From: an uncultured Clostridia bacterium
GTDB lineage: Bacteria; Bacillota; Clostridia; Oscillospirales; Oscillospiraceae
Reading direction: 5' to 3'
Length of the DNA: 21,226 nt
NCBI GenBank assembly: GCA_937892865.1
Contig: CALBJG010000001.1
Span: forward strand, 1 to 21,226
The notes below the pieces were generated by a model, which saw only the letters and a list, made by a program, of their open reading frames with translations, ran no database searches and was not told where the DNA came from. Below are positions 14,069-20,515 of the stretch, in pieces. Numbering within the stretch: position 1 is the first letter of the stretch; the number at the start of each line of letters is the position of its first letter. The position numbers were made by a program, and so were the translations under genes.

Positions 14069-14926
14069 ATGAAGAATAAGGCAATGTATATTCTGCTGGT
14101 GCTGATATTTGTGGCAGGATTGTCCTTGCTTTTGTATCCTACCATCAGCAATGCTTATAACGCCTGGCTACACTCCAAAGCCATCGTGGAATATGCCGAG
14201 AAAGTGGATAACCTGGAGCAGGAACTGTTTGAAAAACAGTGGCGATCAGCGCAGGAGTATAATAAAACTTTGCTGAACCGGACGAATCCTTTTGAACTTT
14301 CTCCGGAGCAGGATACGCAGTATTGGAAACTTTTGGACCTGACAGGCAAGGGGATTATGGCTTATGTGGAGATCCCGTCGGTGGATGTGACTTTGCCCAT
14401 CGCCCACGGTACGGAAGAATCCACACTGAAAGAATTTGTGGGACATTTGGCATGGTCATCTCTGCCGGTGGGCGGAGAGAATACCCACAGTGTGATCTCC
14501 GGTCACCGGGGGTTGCCCTCTTCGGAACTGTTTACTAATATCGATCATATGGCATTGGGGGATAAATTCTATATCCACGTGTTAGGAAAGAGTCTGGAAT
14601 ATCAGGTGTGCAATATCGCAGTGGTAGAACCCCAGGACCAGCGGCTTCTGCAGATCGCAGAAGGAAAAGATCTGGTGACCTTGGTCACTTGTACGCCTTA
14701 CGGCATCAACTCCCACCGCTTACTGGTGCAGGGCATCCGCACCGGAACGGTGGATACGGAGCAACAGCAATTACCCATTAAAAATGAGACCACCGAAATC
14801 AAATTGGTCGTGTTGATCCCGGTGATTTTGGTGGCCGTGTCCGCGGTGATATTTATTGGGATGCTGTTTGGCGGCAAAAAGAAAAAAGTAAGGAGGAAGC
14901 AGGATGAACAGCAAGAGGATCATTAG
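14069..14926 (+). CDS. srtC: Class C sortase (pilin polymerase)
   Basis: This 285-residue membrane cysteine transpeptidase joins pilins by cleaving LPXTG motifs and linking them to a pilin lysine. There are membrane helices at both ends (about 5-24 and 248-272, the latter followed by GGKKKKVRRK); a C-terminal helix is the hallmark of class C. Catalytic residues are visible: His146 (SGHRGLP), Cys208 (LVTLVTCTPYG) and Arg217 (NSHRLLVQG). The N-terminal region contains NRTNPFELS, which matches the position of the flexible lid but with Asn-Pro-Phe instead of the usual Asp-Pro-Trp/Phe. ATG 14069 is preferred over GTG 14066 because AAAGGAGA is 8 bases upstream. It follows the pilin after a hairpin and overlaps the minor pilin gene by 23 bases. 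Confidence 0.93.
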   Translation: MKNKAMYILLVLIFVAGLSLLLYPTISNAYNAWLHSKAIVEYAEKVDNLEQELFEKQWRSAQEYNKTLLNRTNPFELSPEQDTQYWKLLDLTGKGIMAYVEIPSVDVTLPIAHGTEESTLKEFVGHLAWSSLPVGGENTHSVISGHRGLPSSELFTNIDHMALGDKFYIHVLGKSLEYQVCNIAVVEPQDQRLLQIAEGKDLVTLVTCTPYGINSHRLLVQGIRTGTVDTEQQQLPIKNETTEIKLVVLIPVILVAVSAVIFIGMLFGGKKKKVRRKQDEQQEDH

Positions 14927-15500
14927 AAATCTGTGTCTGCTGGCAGTTTTTTGCCTGCTTCTTGCCGGTAGGGTCAGCGCCCAACAGACGGGCTCTGTGC
15001 AACTGAAAAACATCACCGGTGATGTGTGCATTTACCTGGTGACAGATGAAACGGGCGCCCTTACAGAACCCTTTGCCCAGACGGGGATCACCGTTGTGGA
15101 AAATGCAGCCGAAAATGCCCGTATCCTGCAAAAATATGCTGCAGATAACCAAATCTCCGGTGAAGAAAAAACGCCGGAGTCCGGCGTGGTGACATACAGC
15201 GATTTGGAAGAGGGCTGTTACCTCGTCTGCAGTATGGCGCCTGAGCGGGAATTTGCGCCCTTTTTCTTATGGATCCCTACTTCTTTGGAAGGGGAAAAGA
15301 TCTACGATGTGCAGGCAACACCCAAAACGGATGATACCCCGTCTCCGACAATACCCACAGAACCGACACCGCCGAAGCCCAATATTCCCCAAACCGGCAA
15401 TCTCCTGTGGCCTCAGTATGCGCTGCTGGGCCTTGGCTTTGCAGTTATGATCTGGGGTATGGCGGAAGTGATCCGGGGACGGAGAAAGCAAGATGAATAA
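14904..15500 (+). CDS. Minor pilin, proline-rich, IPQTG sorting signal (possible base subunit)
   Basis: The 198-residue precursor has a signal peptide (cleaved near GRVSA-Q, about residue 26), one compact beta-rich domain (about 27-135) ending in YSDLEEGCYLVCSMAP, and a proline/threonine tail (DDTPSPTIPTEPTPPKPN). The sorting signal IPQTGN (161-166), a membrane helix and RGRRK follow. A polyproline tail before the sorting motif resembles FctB-type basal pilins of streptococci. Isoleucine instead of leucine at the first position may direct it to a particular sortase. The domain resembles SpaA-like pilin folds in pattern only (EEGCYLV matches the usual LPxGxY-E strand). AAGGAGG lies 7 bases before the ATG. 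The gene overlaps srtC at its start and the next sortase by 8 bases at its end, so the three are probably translationally coupled. Confidence 0.85.
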   Translation: MNSKRIIRNLCLLAVFCLLLAGRVSAQQTGSVQLKNITGDVCIYLVTDETGALTEPFAQTGITVVENAAENARILQKYAADNQISGEEKTPESGVVTYSDLEEGCYLVCSMAPEREFAPFFLWIPTSLEGEKIYDVQATPKTDDTPSPTIPTEPTPPKPNIPQTGNLLWPQYALLGLGFAVMIWGMAEVIRGRRKQDE

Positions 15501-16107
15501 GCAGACAAAACGGGGCATTGTTCTTATAATCGCCGGTGTGGTTATGATCTGTATCGCGCTGGGTATCTTCCTGCTTCAGCAAGCGGAAGATCAAATGGCA
15601 GGTCAGACAGCCGACAGCCTCCTGCGCCAGTTGGAACTGAACAAACCGGTGATCGGCACCGGGGAGGATACACAGAATACCCAGCAAGATACCCAGATCA
15701 GCATTACGGACGCAAAAATGCCTCCAAAGGAATTTTTGGGCTATTCCTTGTGTGGCAGTTTGCAGATCGAGTCTGTGGGGATCCATCTGCCGATTTTGGC
15801 AGATTGGAACTACGATATGCTTAAAATCGCCCCCTGCCGTTATCAGGGGAGTATCTCCGATGAAAACCTGGTGATCATGGGACACAATTACAAAAGCCAC
15901 TTTACCCCTTTGCACAGCGTTGCAGTGGGAGATGCGGTGACTTTTGAGAACACTTTGGGTAAGGTGTTTCACTATCGGGTGGCGGAAATCGTCTATCTGA
16001 AACGCACAGAGGGGGAGAAACTGCCCTCGGAATATCCGCTGACCGTTTTTACCTGCACCCCCGGCGGCCTGGAACGGATCGTGGTACGATGTGAATATGC
16101 AGAATAA
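15493..16107 (+). CDS. Second sortase, single N-terminal membrane anchor
   Basis: This 204-residue sortase has one N-terminal membrane helix (about 9-28), a polar linker rich in Gln/Thr/Asp, and a catalytic domain (about 80-204). The triad is present: His131 (IMGHNYKSH), Cys188 (TVFTCTPGG) and Arg199 (ERIVVRC; Arg195 is an alternative). It lacks the C-terminal helix and lid of class C, so it differs from the adjacent polymerase. GHNYKSHF followed by LTVFTC suggests a class D or class B-like enzyme, but I cannot settle the class from sequence alone. Its overlap with the IPQTG minor pilin gene suggests a dedicated role, perhaps linking the pilus base to the cell wall. It is the last gene of the operon and is followed by a strong terminator. 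Confidence 0.85.
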   Translation: MNKQTKRGIVLIIAGVVMICIALGIFLLQQAEDQMAGQTADSLLRQLELNKPVIGTGEDTQNTQQDTQISITDAKMPPKEFLGYSLCGSLQIESVGIHLPILADWNYDMLKIAPCRYQGSISDENLVIMGHNYKSHFTPLHSVAVGDAVTFENTLGKVFHYRVAEIVYLKRTEGEKLPSEYPLTVFTCTPGGLERIVVRCEYAE

Positions 16108-16133
16108 AAGCCGCACAATGTGCGGCTTTTATT
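16103..16133. terminator. Bidirectional terminator closing the pilus operon and the ribU-like gene
   Basis: AATAAAAGCCGCAC (16103-16116) pairs perfectly with GTGCGGCTTTTATT (16120-16133). It has T-rich flanks on both strands and lies between the convergent ends of the sortase gene and the ECF S-component gene. Confidence 0.9.
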
Positions 16134-16146
16134 TAACGGTTTTTGT

Positions 16147-16797
16147 TTATATAATACCCCGTAAAACCAAAAGGAAGAGAATGCAGGTAATAAGAAGCGA
16201 TCCGGCGAAAATGTAAAGACCGGCTTTGGATCTCCGGGGAGCGCCGGTGGTCGTTTCCACCAAACCGGCTTTGCGAAGCCCGGTGACAATGGGCTTGTAA
16301 AATGCCAGGGTCAGCGCGGTATTAAAACCGGCTTTTAAGGCGTTGAAAGGCAAAAATACCGGGATCAGCATTCCTGCGATATCCGAGCGGGAAGTGCCGA
16401 CCATATAAAGCGGGGTGATCAGGTAGTTCCAAAGGAGCATAACGCCGATCATCACCACAGAACCGGTCAGAAGACCGATGATCGCTCCGGTAAGATCGCG
16501 CTTTTTCTTGTAGATCAAAGCGGCAGTGCAGGCAAAGGAGCAGGTGGAGATCAGATTCATAATTGCGCCGATGGGGCCGGTCTCGCTGATGGTCAGCATC
16601 TCTACCAAAGATACCACCAGAGAACAGACAAAAGAAGCAACTGGACCCAGCAAGAATCCGCCGATGGTAATGATCACATCTTTCGGTTCGTATTTGAGAA
16701 ACAGCACCACCGGAATGCGGACGAGGAATACCATAATGTAGGCGATCGCCGCGATCATCGCCATCAGCACCATTTTCTTTGTATCTGTCTTTTTCAT
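16147..16797 (-). CDS. ribU: ECF transporter S component, probable riboflavin-specific RibU
   Basis: The 216-residue integral membrane protein has about six hydrophobic segments. Its N-terminal part (MVLMAMIAAIAYIMVFLVRI, then KYEPKDVIITIGGFLLGP) matches S components of energy-coupling factor transporters, which bind a vitamin and use a shared EcfT/EcfA motor. The KDV...GFLLGP segment is characteristic of RibU-like proteins. Riboflavin specificity is strongly supported by the FMN riboswitch just upstream. No EcfA or EcfT genes are in the window, fitting a group II system whose motor is encoded elsewhere. The C-terminal 30 residues add a last helix after a basic stretch (APRRSKAG). The ATG follows GAGGTGA, itself placed directly after the riboswitch terminator. 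Confidence 0.9.
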   Translation of the reverse strand: MKKTDTKKMVLMAMIAAIAYIMVFLVRIPVVLFLKYEPKDVIITIGGFLLGPVASFVCSLVVSLVEMLTISETGPIGAIMNLISTCSFACTAALIYKKKRDLTGAIIGLLTGSVVMIGVMLLWNYLITPLYMVGTSRSDIAGMLIPVFLPFNALKAGFNTALTLAFYKPIVTGLRKAGLVETTTGAPRRSKAGLYIFAGSLLITCILFLLVLRGII

Positions 16798-16807
16798 ATG
16801 TCACCTC

Positions 16808-16839
16808 AAAAAAACAAGCCCTGAGTATACACTCAGGGC
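16808..16839 (-). terminator. Riboswitch-controlled terminator before ribU
   Basis: On the minus strand GCCCTGAGT (16839-16831) pairs with ACTCAGGGC (16826-16818) around a 4-base loop and is followed by TTGTTTTTTT. It lies between the FMN aptamer and the ribU ribosome binding site. FMN binding would favour this terminator. Confidence 0.9.
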
Positions 16840-16855
16840 ATAAATTTTCCATAAA

Positions 16856-16991
16856 CTCTTCTTCCATCCAGACTATACTGTCGGTATCGGAATCACACCG
16901 ATTCTGCGCTTACGCGCTCGCGGACTCTCGGATAAACGCTGAAGATAACGTATCCACCGCCGGTCGGGAATCACACCCTGCCCTGAAGATT
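16856..16991 (-). promoter_or_regulatory. FMN riboswitch (RFN element)
   Basis: Read on the minus strand, the conserved RFN blocks occur in order: ATCTTC and AGGGCAGGGTG at the start, GATTCCCGACCGGCGGT, GAGAGTCCGCGAGC, a variable hairpin (GCGCGTAAGCGC), GTGTGATTCCGATACCGACA, and TATAGTCTGGATGGAAGAAG at the end. ATCTTC at the 5' end and GAAGAAG at the 3' end form P1. Free FMN binds this aptamer and switches off riboflavin biosynthesis or uptake genes; the terminator downstream indicates transcriptional attenuation. Confidence 0.97.
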
Positions 16992-17005
16992 ATTCGGTTT
17001 TTATC

Positions 17006-17034
17006 AGCATACCACGCCGTCTGTCCCTTGTCAA
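17006..17034 (-). promoter_or_regulatory. Sigma-A promoter of the riboswitch-ribU transcript
   Basis: On the minus strand a perfect TTGACA (17034-17029) is followed after 17 bases by TATGCT (17011-17006), with the aptamer starting about 15 bases downstream. Confidence 0.88.
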
Positions 17035-17060
17035 CCCCAAGTCCTTGTGCTACAATGGGA

Positions 17061-17567
17061 TTACTCGGTAACCGCCGGTTCTGTGGAAGGCTCGGTAGGC
17101 AGTGAGGACTGGGGTGTTTGCTTTTTCAGTCCTTGTACGATGCCTTTGGCGGCGGTGTCGGTGATATCTCCGCCGATCACTTGGTCTTTATATACGAGCA
17201 GGGTGGCATATACCGGTTCGGTGGCGCCGGGGAAATTGTTTACTTTGTAGACATATCGCATTACGGTCTTGCCGGCGTACTGGGTCAGGTCATACCCCTG
17301 GCTCTTTTGCAGGTCATTATAGCGCTGATATACCGGGGTTTGTTCCTGGGGGATCCGCACCTGCCCGCTTTCCACCGGAGAGGTGCTGACTTGCCAGCCC
17401 AAATCGGTCAAAAAGGCTACCCGACCGTCATTCCCGGATACGGGAGCGGCAGTGGGGGTACTGTCCGATCTGCCCAGCAGCAGGATCAACGCCAGGATCA
17501 CAGCGACAGCGGCGGTCAGAATGATCGCGACCTTTTTAATATTGACCTTTGCGGTCATTACCATCAT
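17061..17567 (-). CDS. DUF4830-type membrane-anchored protein
   Basis: The 168-residue protein has a short basic N-terminus, one membrane helix (about 13-32) and an extracytoplasmic domain (about 45-150) that matches DUF4830 as I remember it. The features are VAFLTDLGWQV, a VRIP segment, YNDLQKSQGYDLTQYAGK, an aromatic RYVYKVNN stretch and VYKDQVIGGDIT. A proline/serine/threonine-rich tail ends the protein. The function of the family is not known. There is no lipobox cysteine. AGGAGGG lies 7 bases before the first of two adjacent ATGs. It diverges from the RsuA-family gene, with 71 bases between the starts, and lies upstream of the riboswitch-ribU unit on the same strand. I found no convincing promoter or terminator for it. 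Confidence 0.8.
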   Translation of the reverse strand: MMVMTAKVNIKKVAIILTAAVAVILALILLLGRSDSTPTAAPVSGNDGRVAFLTDLGWQVSTSPVESGQVRIPQEQTPVYQRYNDLQKSQGYDLTQYAGKTVMRYVYKVNNFPGATEPVYATLLVYKDQVIGGDITDTAAKGIVQGLKKQTPQSSLPTEPSTEPAVTE

Positions 17568-17638
17568 ATAATATCCCTCCTACAATGTTTTGACAGTGCA
17601 ATATATGCGCCTTGTCCGGGGGATAGAACGGAGGCTCT

Positions 17639-18337
17639 ATGCAGCGGCTTGATAAATATTTGTGCGATTGCGGTGTGGGTACCCGCAGCCAGGTAAAAGA
17701 GATTTTACGGGCAGGCCGGGTAACAGTAGACGGCATCCCGGAGCGGGATAACGGCAGAAAGATCGACCCGGATGCCCAACAAGTCTGTGTTGACGGTGCG
17801 CCGTTAAAAGCAGTGGGACAACTGGTGGTAATGCTCAATAAACCGGCAGGATATGTGACGGCTACGGAAGATGCGGTGGAAAAAACCGTTATGGAACTGT
17901 TGCCCCCGGAATGGAAGCATATGGATCTGAAGCCGGTGGGACGGCTGGATAAGGCTACGGAAGGCTTGCTGCTCTTTACCAACGACGGCGATCTGCTCCA
18001 CCGGCTGATCAGCCCCAAAAAAGAAGTGCCGAAGGTCTATTATGCCCGGCACGAGGGTACGGCTACAGAAGAAGATGTGGCGGCTTTTGCCGGGGGGCTT
18101 ACTTTGAAAGACGGCACAGTTTGCCGGAGCGCGGAATTGAAACCTTTAGGACCGGGAGAGAGTCTGGTCACTGTCTGCGAGGGGAAATATCACCAGGTCC
18201 GCCGTATGATGGCTGCCCGGAATATGCCGGTGACATATTTGGAGCGGCGGCAGGAGGGGAGTCTCGTTTTGGGTGATTTGCCCAGAGGAAAGGCCCGGAT
18301 CCTTGCAGATTCGGAAATTTTGTTATTGGAAAAATAG
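17639..18337 (+). CDS. rsuA: RsuA-family 16S rRNA pseudouridine synthase
   Basis: The 232-residue enzyme has an N-terminal S4 RNA-binding domain (about 1-58, beginning MQRLDKYLCDCGVGTRSQV) and a catalytic pseudouridine synthase domain (about 60-230). The signature GRLDKATEGLLLFTNDG holds the catalytic Asp104, and GKYHQVRRMMAA is the conserved C-terminal motif of the RsuA/RluB/E/F group. RsuA isomerises U516 of 16S rRNA. The single-domain length and the LNKPAGYVTAT segment fit RsuA better than RluB, but substrate choice within the group is inference. GGAGG lies 4 bases before the ATG. It is a monocistronic unit ended by a long hairpin terminator. Confidence 0.9.
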   Translation: MQRLDKYLCDCGVGTRSQVKEILRAGRVTVDGIPERDNGRKIDPDAQQVCVDGAPLKAVGQLVVMLNKPAGYVTATEDAVEKTVMELLPPEWKHMDLKPVGRLDKATEGLLLFTNDGDLLHRLISPKKEVPKVYYARHEGTATEEDVAAFAGGLTLKDGTVCRSAELKPLGPGESLVTVCEGKYHQVRRMMAARNMPVTYLERRQEGSLVLGDLPRGKARILADSEILLLEK

Positions 18338-18368
18338 ACAAAGAAAAACAAGATATAGCAAGGGAAAA

Positions 18369-18415
18369 GATGGTCTGTTTTTGGTGAAATATCCAAAAAT
18401 AGACCATCATTTTGC
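18369..18415 (+). terminator. Intrinsic terminator of the RsuA-family gene
   Basis: The 16-base arms at 18369-18384 and 18393-18408 (GATGGTCT...TTTTTGG and CCAAAAA...AGACCATC) pair with one G-T wobble around an 8-base loop, followed by ATTTTGC. The T-run is short. Confidence 0.75.
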
Positions 18416-18435
18416 AATAAAATGTCAAAAACCTC

Positions 18436-18464
18436 TTGCAATATGTGCAAAAGATGTATATAAT
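18436..18464 (+). promoter_or_regulatory. Sigma-A promoter of the CdaR-family regulator
   Basis: TTGCAA (18436-18441) and a perfect TATAAT (18459-18464) are separated by 17 bases, giving a leader of about 50 bases before the ATG at 18522. The long in-frame extension upstream of that ATG lies across this promoter and is not coding. Confidence 0.85.
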
Positions 18465-18521
18465 AACTGTGCGATTTTTGTGAAAACCGTTTTTGTGAAA
18501 ATTACTAAGGAGGCTCGAACA

Positions 18522-19610
18522 ATGTCTAACAGTGTTTTTCAGAGCGTTATTTTAAAATTAAAAGAAACGGCAGATCGTACCTTCGGCGTGATCGATGTGG
18601 ATGGTAGTGTGATCTCCTGTACCGACTCTTCCTTGATCGGTGAGCGTTGGGCGGAGGCGGCTTCCCGGGTCGCATCTGACGCAAACGGCGTTGTCAGTTT
18701 CAATCAGCGGTCTTTCCGCAGCATCCTCAGCAGCAACGGCACAATGGAGTACGCCGTGTTCTGCGACGGTGATGATGAGCAGGGCAAACTTTGCTGCAAC
18801 CTGGCCCATATCGCTTTAAACGATGCCAAGAATTTCTATGAAGAGAAGCACGACCGGGGCACATTCGTAAAGAATATCATTATGGACAATATCCTGCCCA
18901 GTGATATTTATATGCGGGCGAAGGAACTGCATTTTGCCACCGATGCTCCCCGGGCAGTATTTCTGATCCGTCAGGTTGGTCACAGCGATGTTACCGCGGT
19001 GGATGTGGTGGGCGCAATGTTCCCGGACAAACTCCAGGACTTTGTTTTAAGCATCAATGAGACCGATGTGGCTGTTGTCAAGCAGATCGAGGCAGATACA
19101 GAAGCCGCGCAACTGGAAAAACTGGCCCACAGTATGGAAGAAAAACTCAAGAGCGAACTGTATGTCAAAACCGTGATCGGTATTGGCACAGTAGCGACCC
19201 ATCTGCGGGAACTGGCAGACGCCTACAAGGAAGCCCAGACCGCGATCGAAGTGGGCAAGGTGTTTGACACAGAGAAGAGCGTCAGCAACTATGAGAACCT
19301 GGGCATTGGTCGTCTGATCTATCAGTTGCCCACTACCTTGTGCGACATTTTCCTGACAGAGGTATTTAAAAAGAATTCCATCGATTCTTTGGATCAGGAA
19401 ACTTTGTTTACCATCAATAAGTTCTTTGAGAATAATCTGAACGTTTCCGAAACCTCCAGAAAACTGTTCGTGCACCGGAACACCCTGGTCTACCGTCTGG
19501 AAAAGATCAAAAAACTGACCGGGCTGGATCTGCGCCAGTTCGACCACGCGATCGTCTTTAAGGTCGCTTTGATGGTCCGCAAGTATCTGTCCTCCCGGGA
19601 GAGCCGGTAA
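18522..19610 (+). CDS. CdaR/PucR-family helix-turn-helix regulator
   Basis: The 362-residue protein ends in a PucR-type helix-turn-helix (about 299-355; NKFFENNLNVSETSRKLFVH then RNTLVYRLEKIKKLTGLDLR), the DNA-binding domain of CdaR/PucR regulators. The middle (about 130-290) looks like the GGDEF-like CdaR dimerisation domain. The N-terminal ~110 residues contain FGVIDVDGSVISCTDSSLIGERW, similar to a PAS-like or sugar-diacid-recognition ligand domain. Family members sense sugar diacids, purines or related metabolites; the ligand here is unknown. AAGGAGG (18507-18513) lies 8 bases before the ATG. The gene has its own promoter and terminator, so its position before ftsEX need not mean joint regulation. 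No obvious target metabolic genes are adjacent. Confidence 0.85.
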   Translation: MSNSVFQSVILKLKETADRTFGVIDVDGSVISCTDSSLIGERWAEAASRVASDANGVVSFNQRSFRSILSSNGTMEYAVFCDGDDEQGKLCCNLAHIALNDAKNFYEEKHDRGTFVKNIIMDNILPSDIYMRAKELHFATDAPRAVFLIRQVGHSDVTAVDVVGAMFPDKLQDFVLSINETDVAVVKQIEADTEAAQLEKLAHSMEEKLKSELYVKTVIGIGTVATHLRELADAYKEAQTAIEVGKVFDTEKSVSNYENLGIGRLIYQLPTTLCDIFLTEVFKKNSIDSLDQETLFTINKFFENNLNVSETSRKLFVHRNTLVYRLEKIKKLTGLDLRQFDHAIVFKVALMVRKYLSSRESR

Positions 19611-19621
19611 CTGTACATCCG

Positions 19622-19651
19622 CAAGCCGCACATTTTGTGCGGCTTGTTTTT
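19622..19651 (+). terminator. Intrinsic terminator of the CdaR-family gene
   Basis: CAAGCCGCACA (19622-19632) pairs with TGTGCGGCTTG (19636-19646) around a 3-base loop and is followed by TTTTT. It lies 11 bases after the stop codon. The next 100 bases up to the ftsE promoter hold nothing I recognise. Confidence 0.92.
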
Positions 19652-19749
19652 ATGGATAAATTTGGAAATCACCGGTAAAACCTAACTTTCAGCATAGATT
19701 CAGCCGGTAATTATTTACACAAAACCCACTTATTTTTCCCGGCGACACA

Positions 19750-19778
19750 TTGACACAGAGAGTGCAATGTGTTACAAT
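19750..19778 (+). promoter_or_regulatory. Sigma-A promoter of ftsEX
   Basis: A perfect TTGACA (19750-19755) is followed after 17 bases by TACAAT (19773-19778), about 51 bases before the ftsE start. Confidence 0.88.
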
Positions 19779-19828
19779 TTGGTTACACTGGCGTAATTTT
19801 GGATACCGAATTATTGGAGCATAGAATT

Positions 19829-20515
19829 ATGATTGAATTTAACAATGTTACCAAGTCTTATACGGTAGGTACCCGGGCGTTGCGAGGCGTGACGATGCAG
19901 ATCGAGGATGGCGAGTTTGCTTTCCTGGTTGGCCCCTCCGGCTCCGGTAAATCTACCATTATCAAATTGATCACCGGCGAACTGAAACCCACATCCGGTA
20001 CAGTTCATGTGAACGGTTATTCTCTGGAACGGATCCGCAGACGGGAGATCCCTTATTTGCGCCGCACAGTTGGCGTCGTGTTCCAGAACTTCCGTCTGAT
20101 CGAGACGAAGACGGTCTATGAGAATGTGGCCTTTGCCATGCGTGTCATCGGCGCCCGGGAGAAAGAGATCCGGGAGCGTGTGCCCTATGTTTTGGAACTG
20201 GTTGGCCTGGAGACCAAGAGCCGCCGCCACCCCAACGAACTGTCCGGCGGTGAGCAGCAGCGTTTGGCCATCGCCCGCGCGCTGGTCAATAACCCCTCCA
20301 CCATCATTGCGGACGAGCCTACCGGTAACCTGGACCCTGAGCGGTCTTTGGAGATCATGTGCCTGCTGCAGGAGATCAACCGTTTGGGAACCACCATGCT
20401 GGTGGTTACCCACCAGCTGGATCTGGTGGAGCAGTTTGGCAACCGCGTCATCTCCATTGATGACGGCCTTGTTGTCAGCGACAAAATGGGAGGCAGCGGC
20501 GAATATGAAAATTAA
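19829..20515 (+). CDS. ftsE: Cell division ATP-binding protein FtsE
   Basis: The 228-residue ABC ATPase pairs with the membrane protein FtsX at the division site; in Gram-positive bacteria FtsEX activates peptidoglycan hydrolases. Motifs are complete: Walker A GPSGSGKST (35-43), Q-loop in GVVFQNFRLI, signature LSGGEQQR, Walker B with ADEPTGNLD, and the H-loop VVTHQLDLV. The opening IEFNNVTKSYTVGTRALRGV is typical of FtsE. The ATG at 19829 is preferred because GGAG (19816-19819) lies 9 bases upstream and the protein then begins at the usual place; the longer reading frame runs into the promoter region. Its end overlaps the ftsX start by 11 bases, supporting translational coupling. Confidence 0.95.
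   Translation: MIEFNNVTKSYTVGTRALRGVTMQIEDGEFAFLVGPSGSGKSTIIKLITGELKPTSGTVHVNGYSLERIRRREIPYLRRTVGVVFQNFRLIETKTVYENVAFAMRVIGAREKEIRERVPYVLELVGLETKSRRHPNELSGGEQQRLAIARALVNNPSTIIADEPTGNLDPERSLEIMCLLQEINRLGTTMLVVTHQLDLVEQFGNRVISIDDGLVVSDKMGGSGEYEN

Noticed and set aside
17590..17612. TTGACA as a -35 for the RsuA-family gene
   Set aside because: No acceptable -10 hexamer occurs 15-19 bases downstream on the plus strand.
18273..18521. N-terminal extension of the CdaR-family frame overlapping the end of the RsuA-family gene
   Set aside because: The stretch contains the RsuA-family terminator and the regulator's own -35/-10; the AAGGAGG site fixes the start at 18522.
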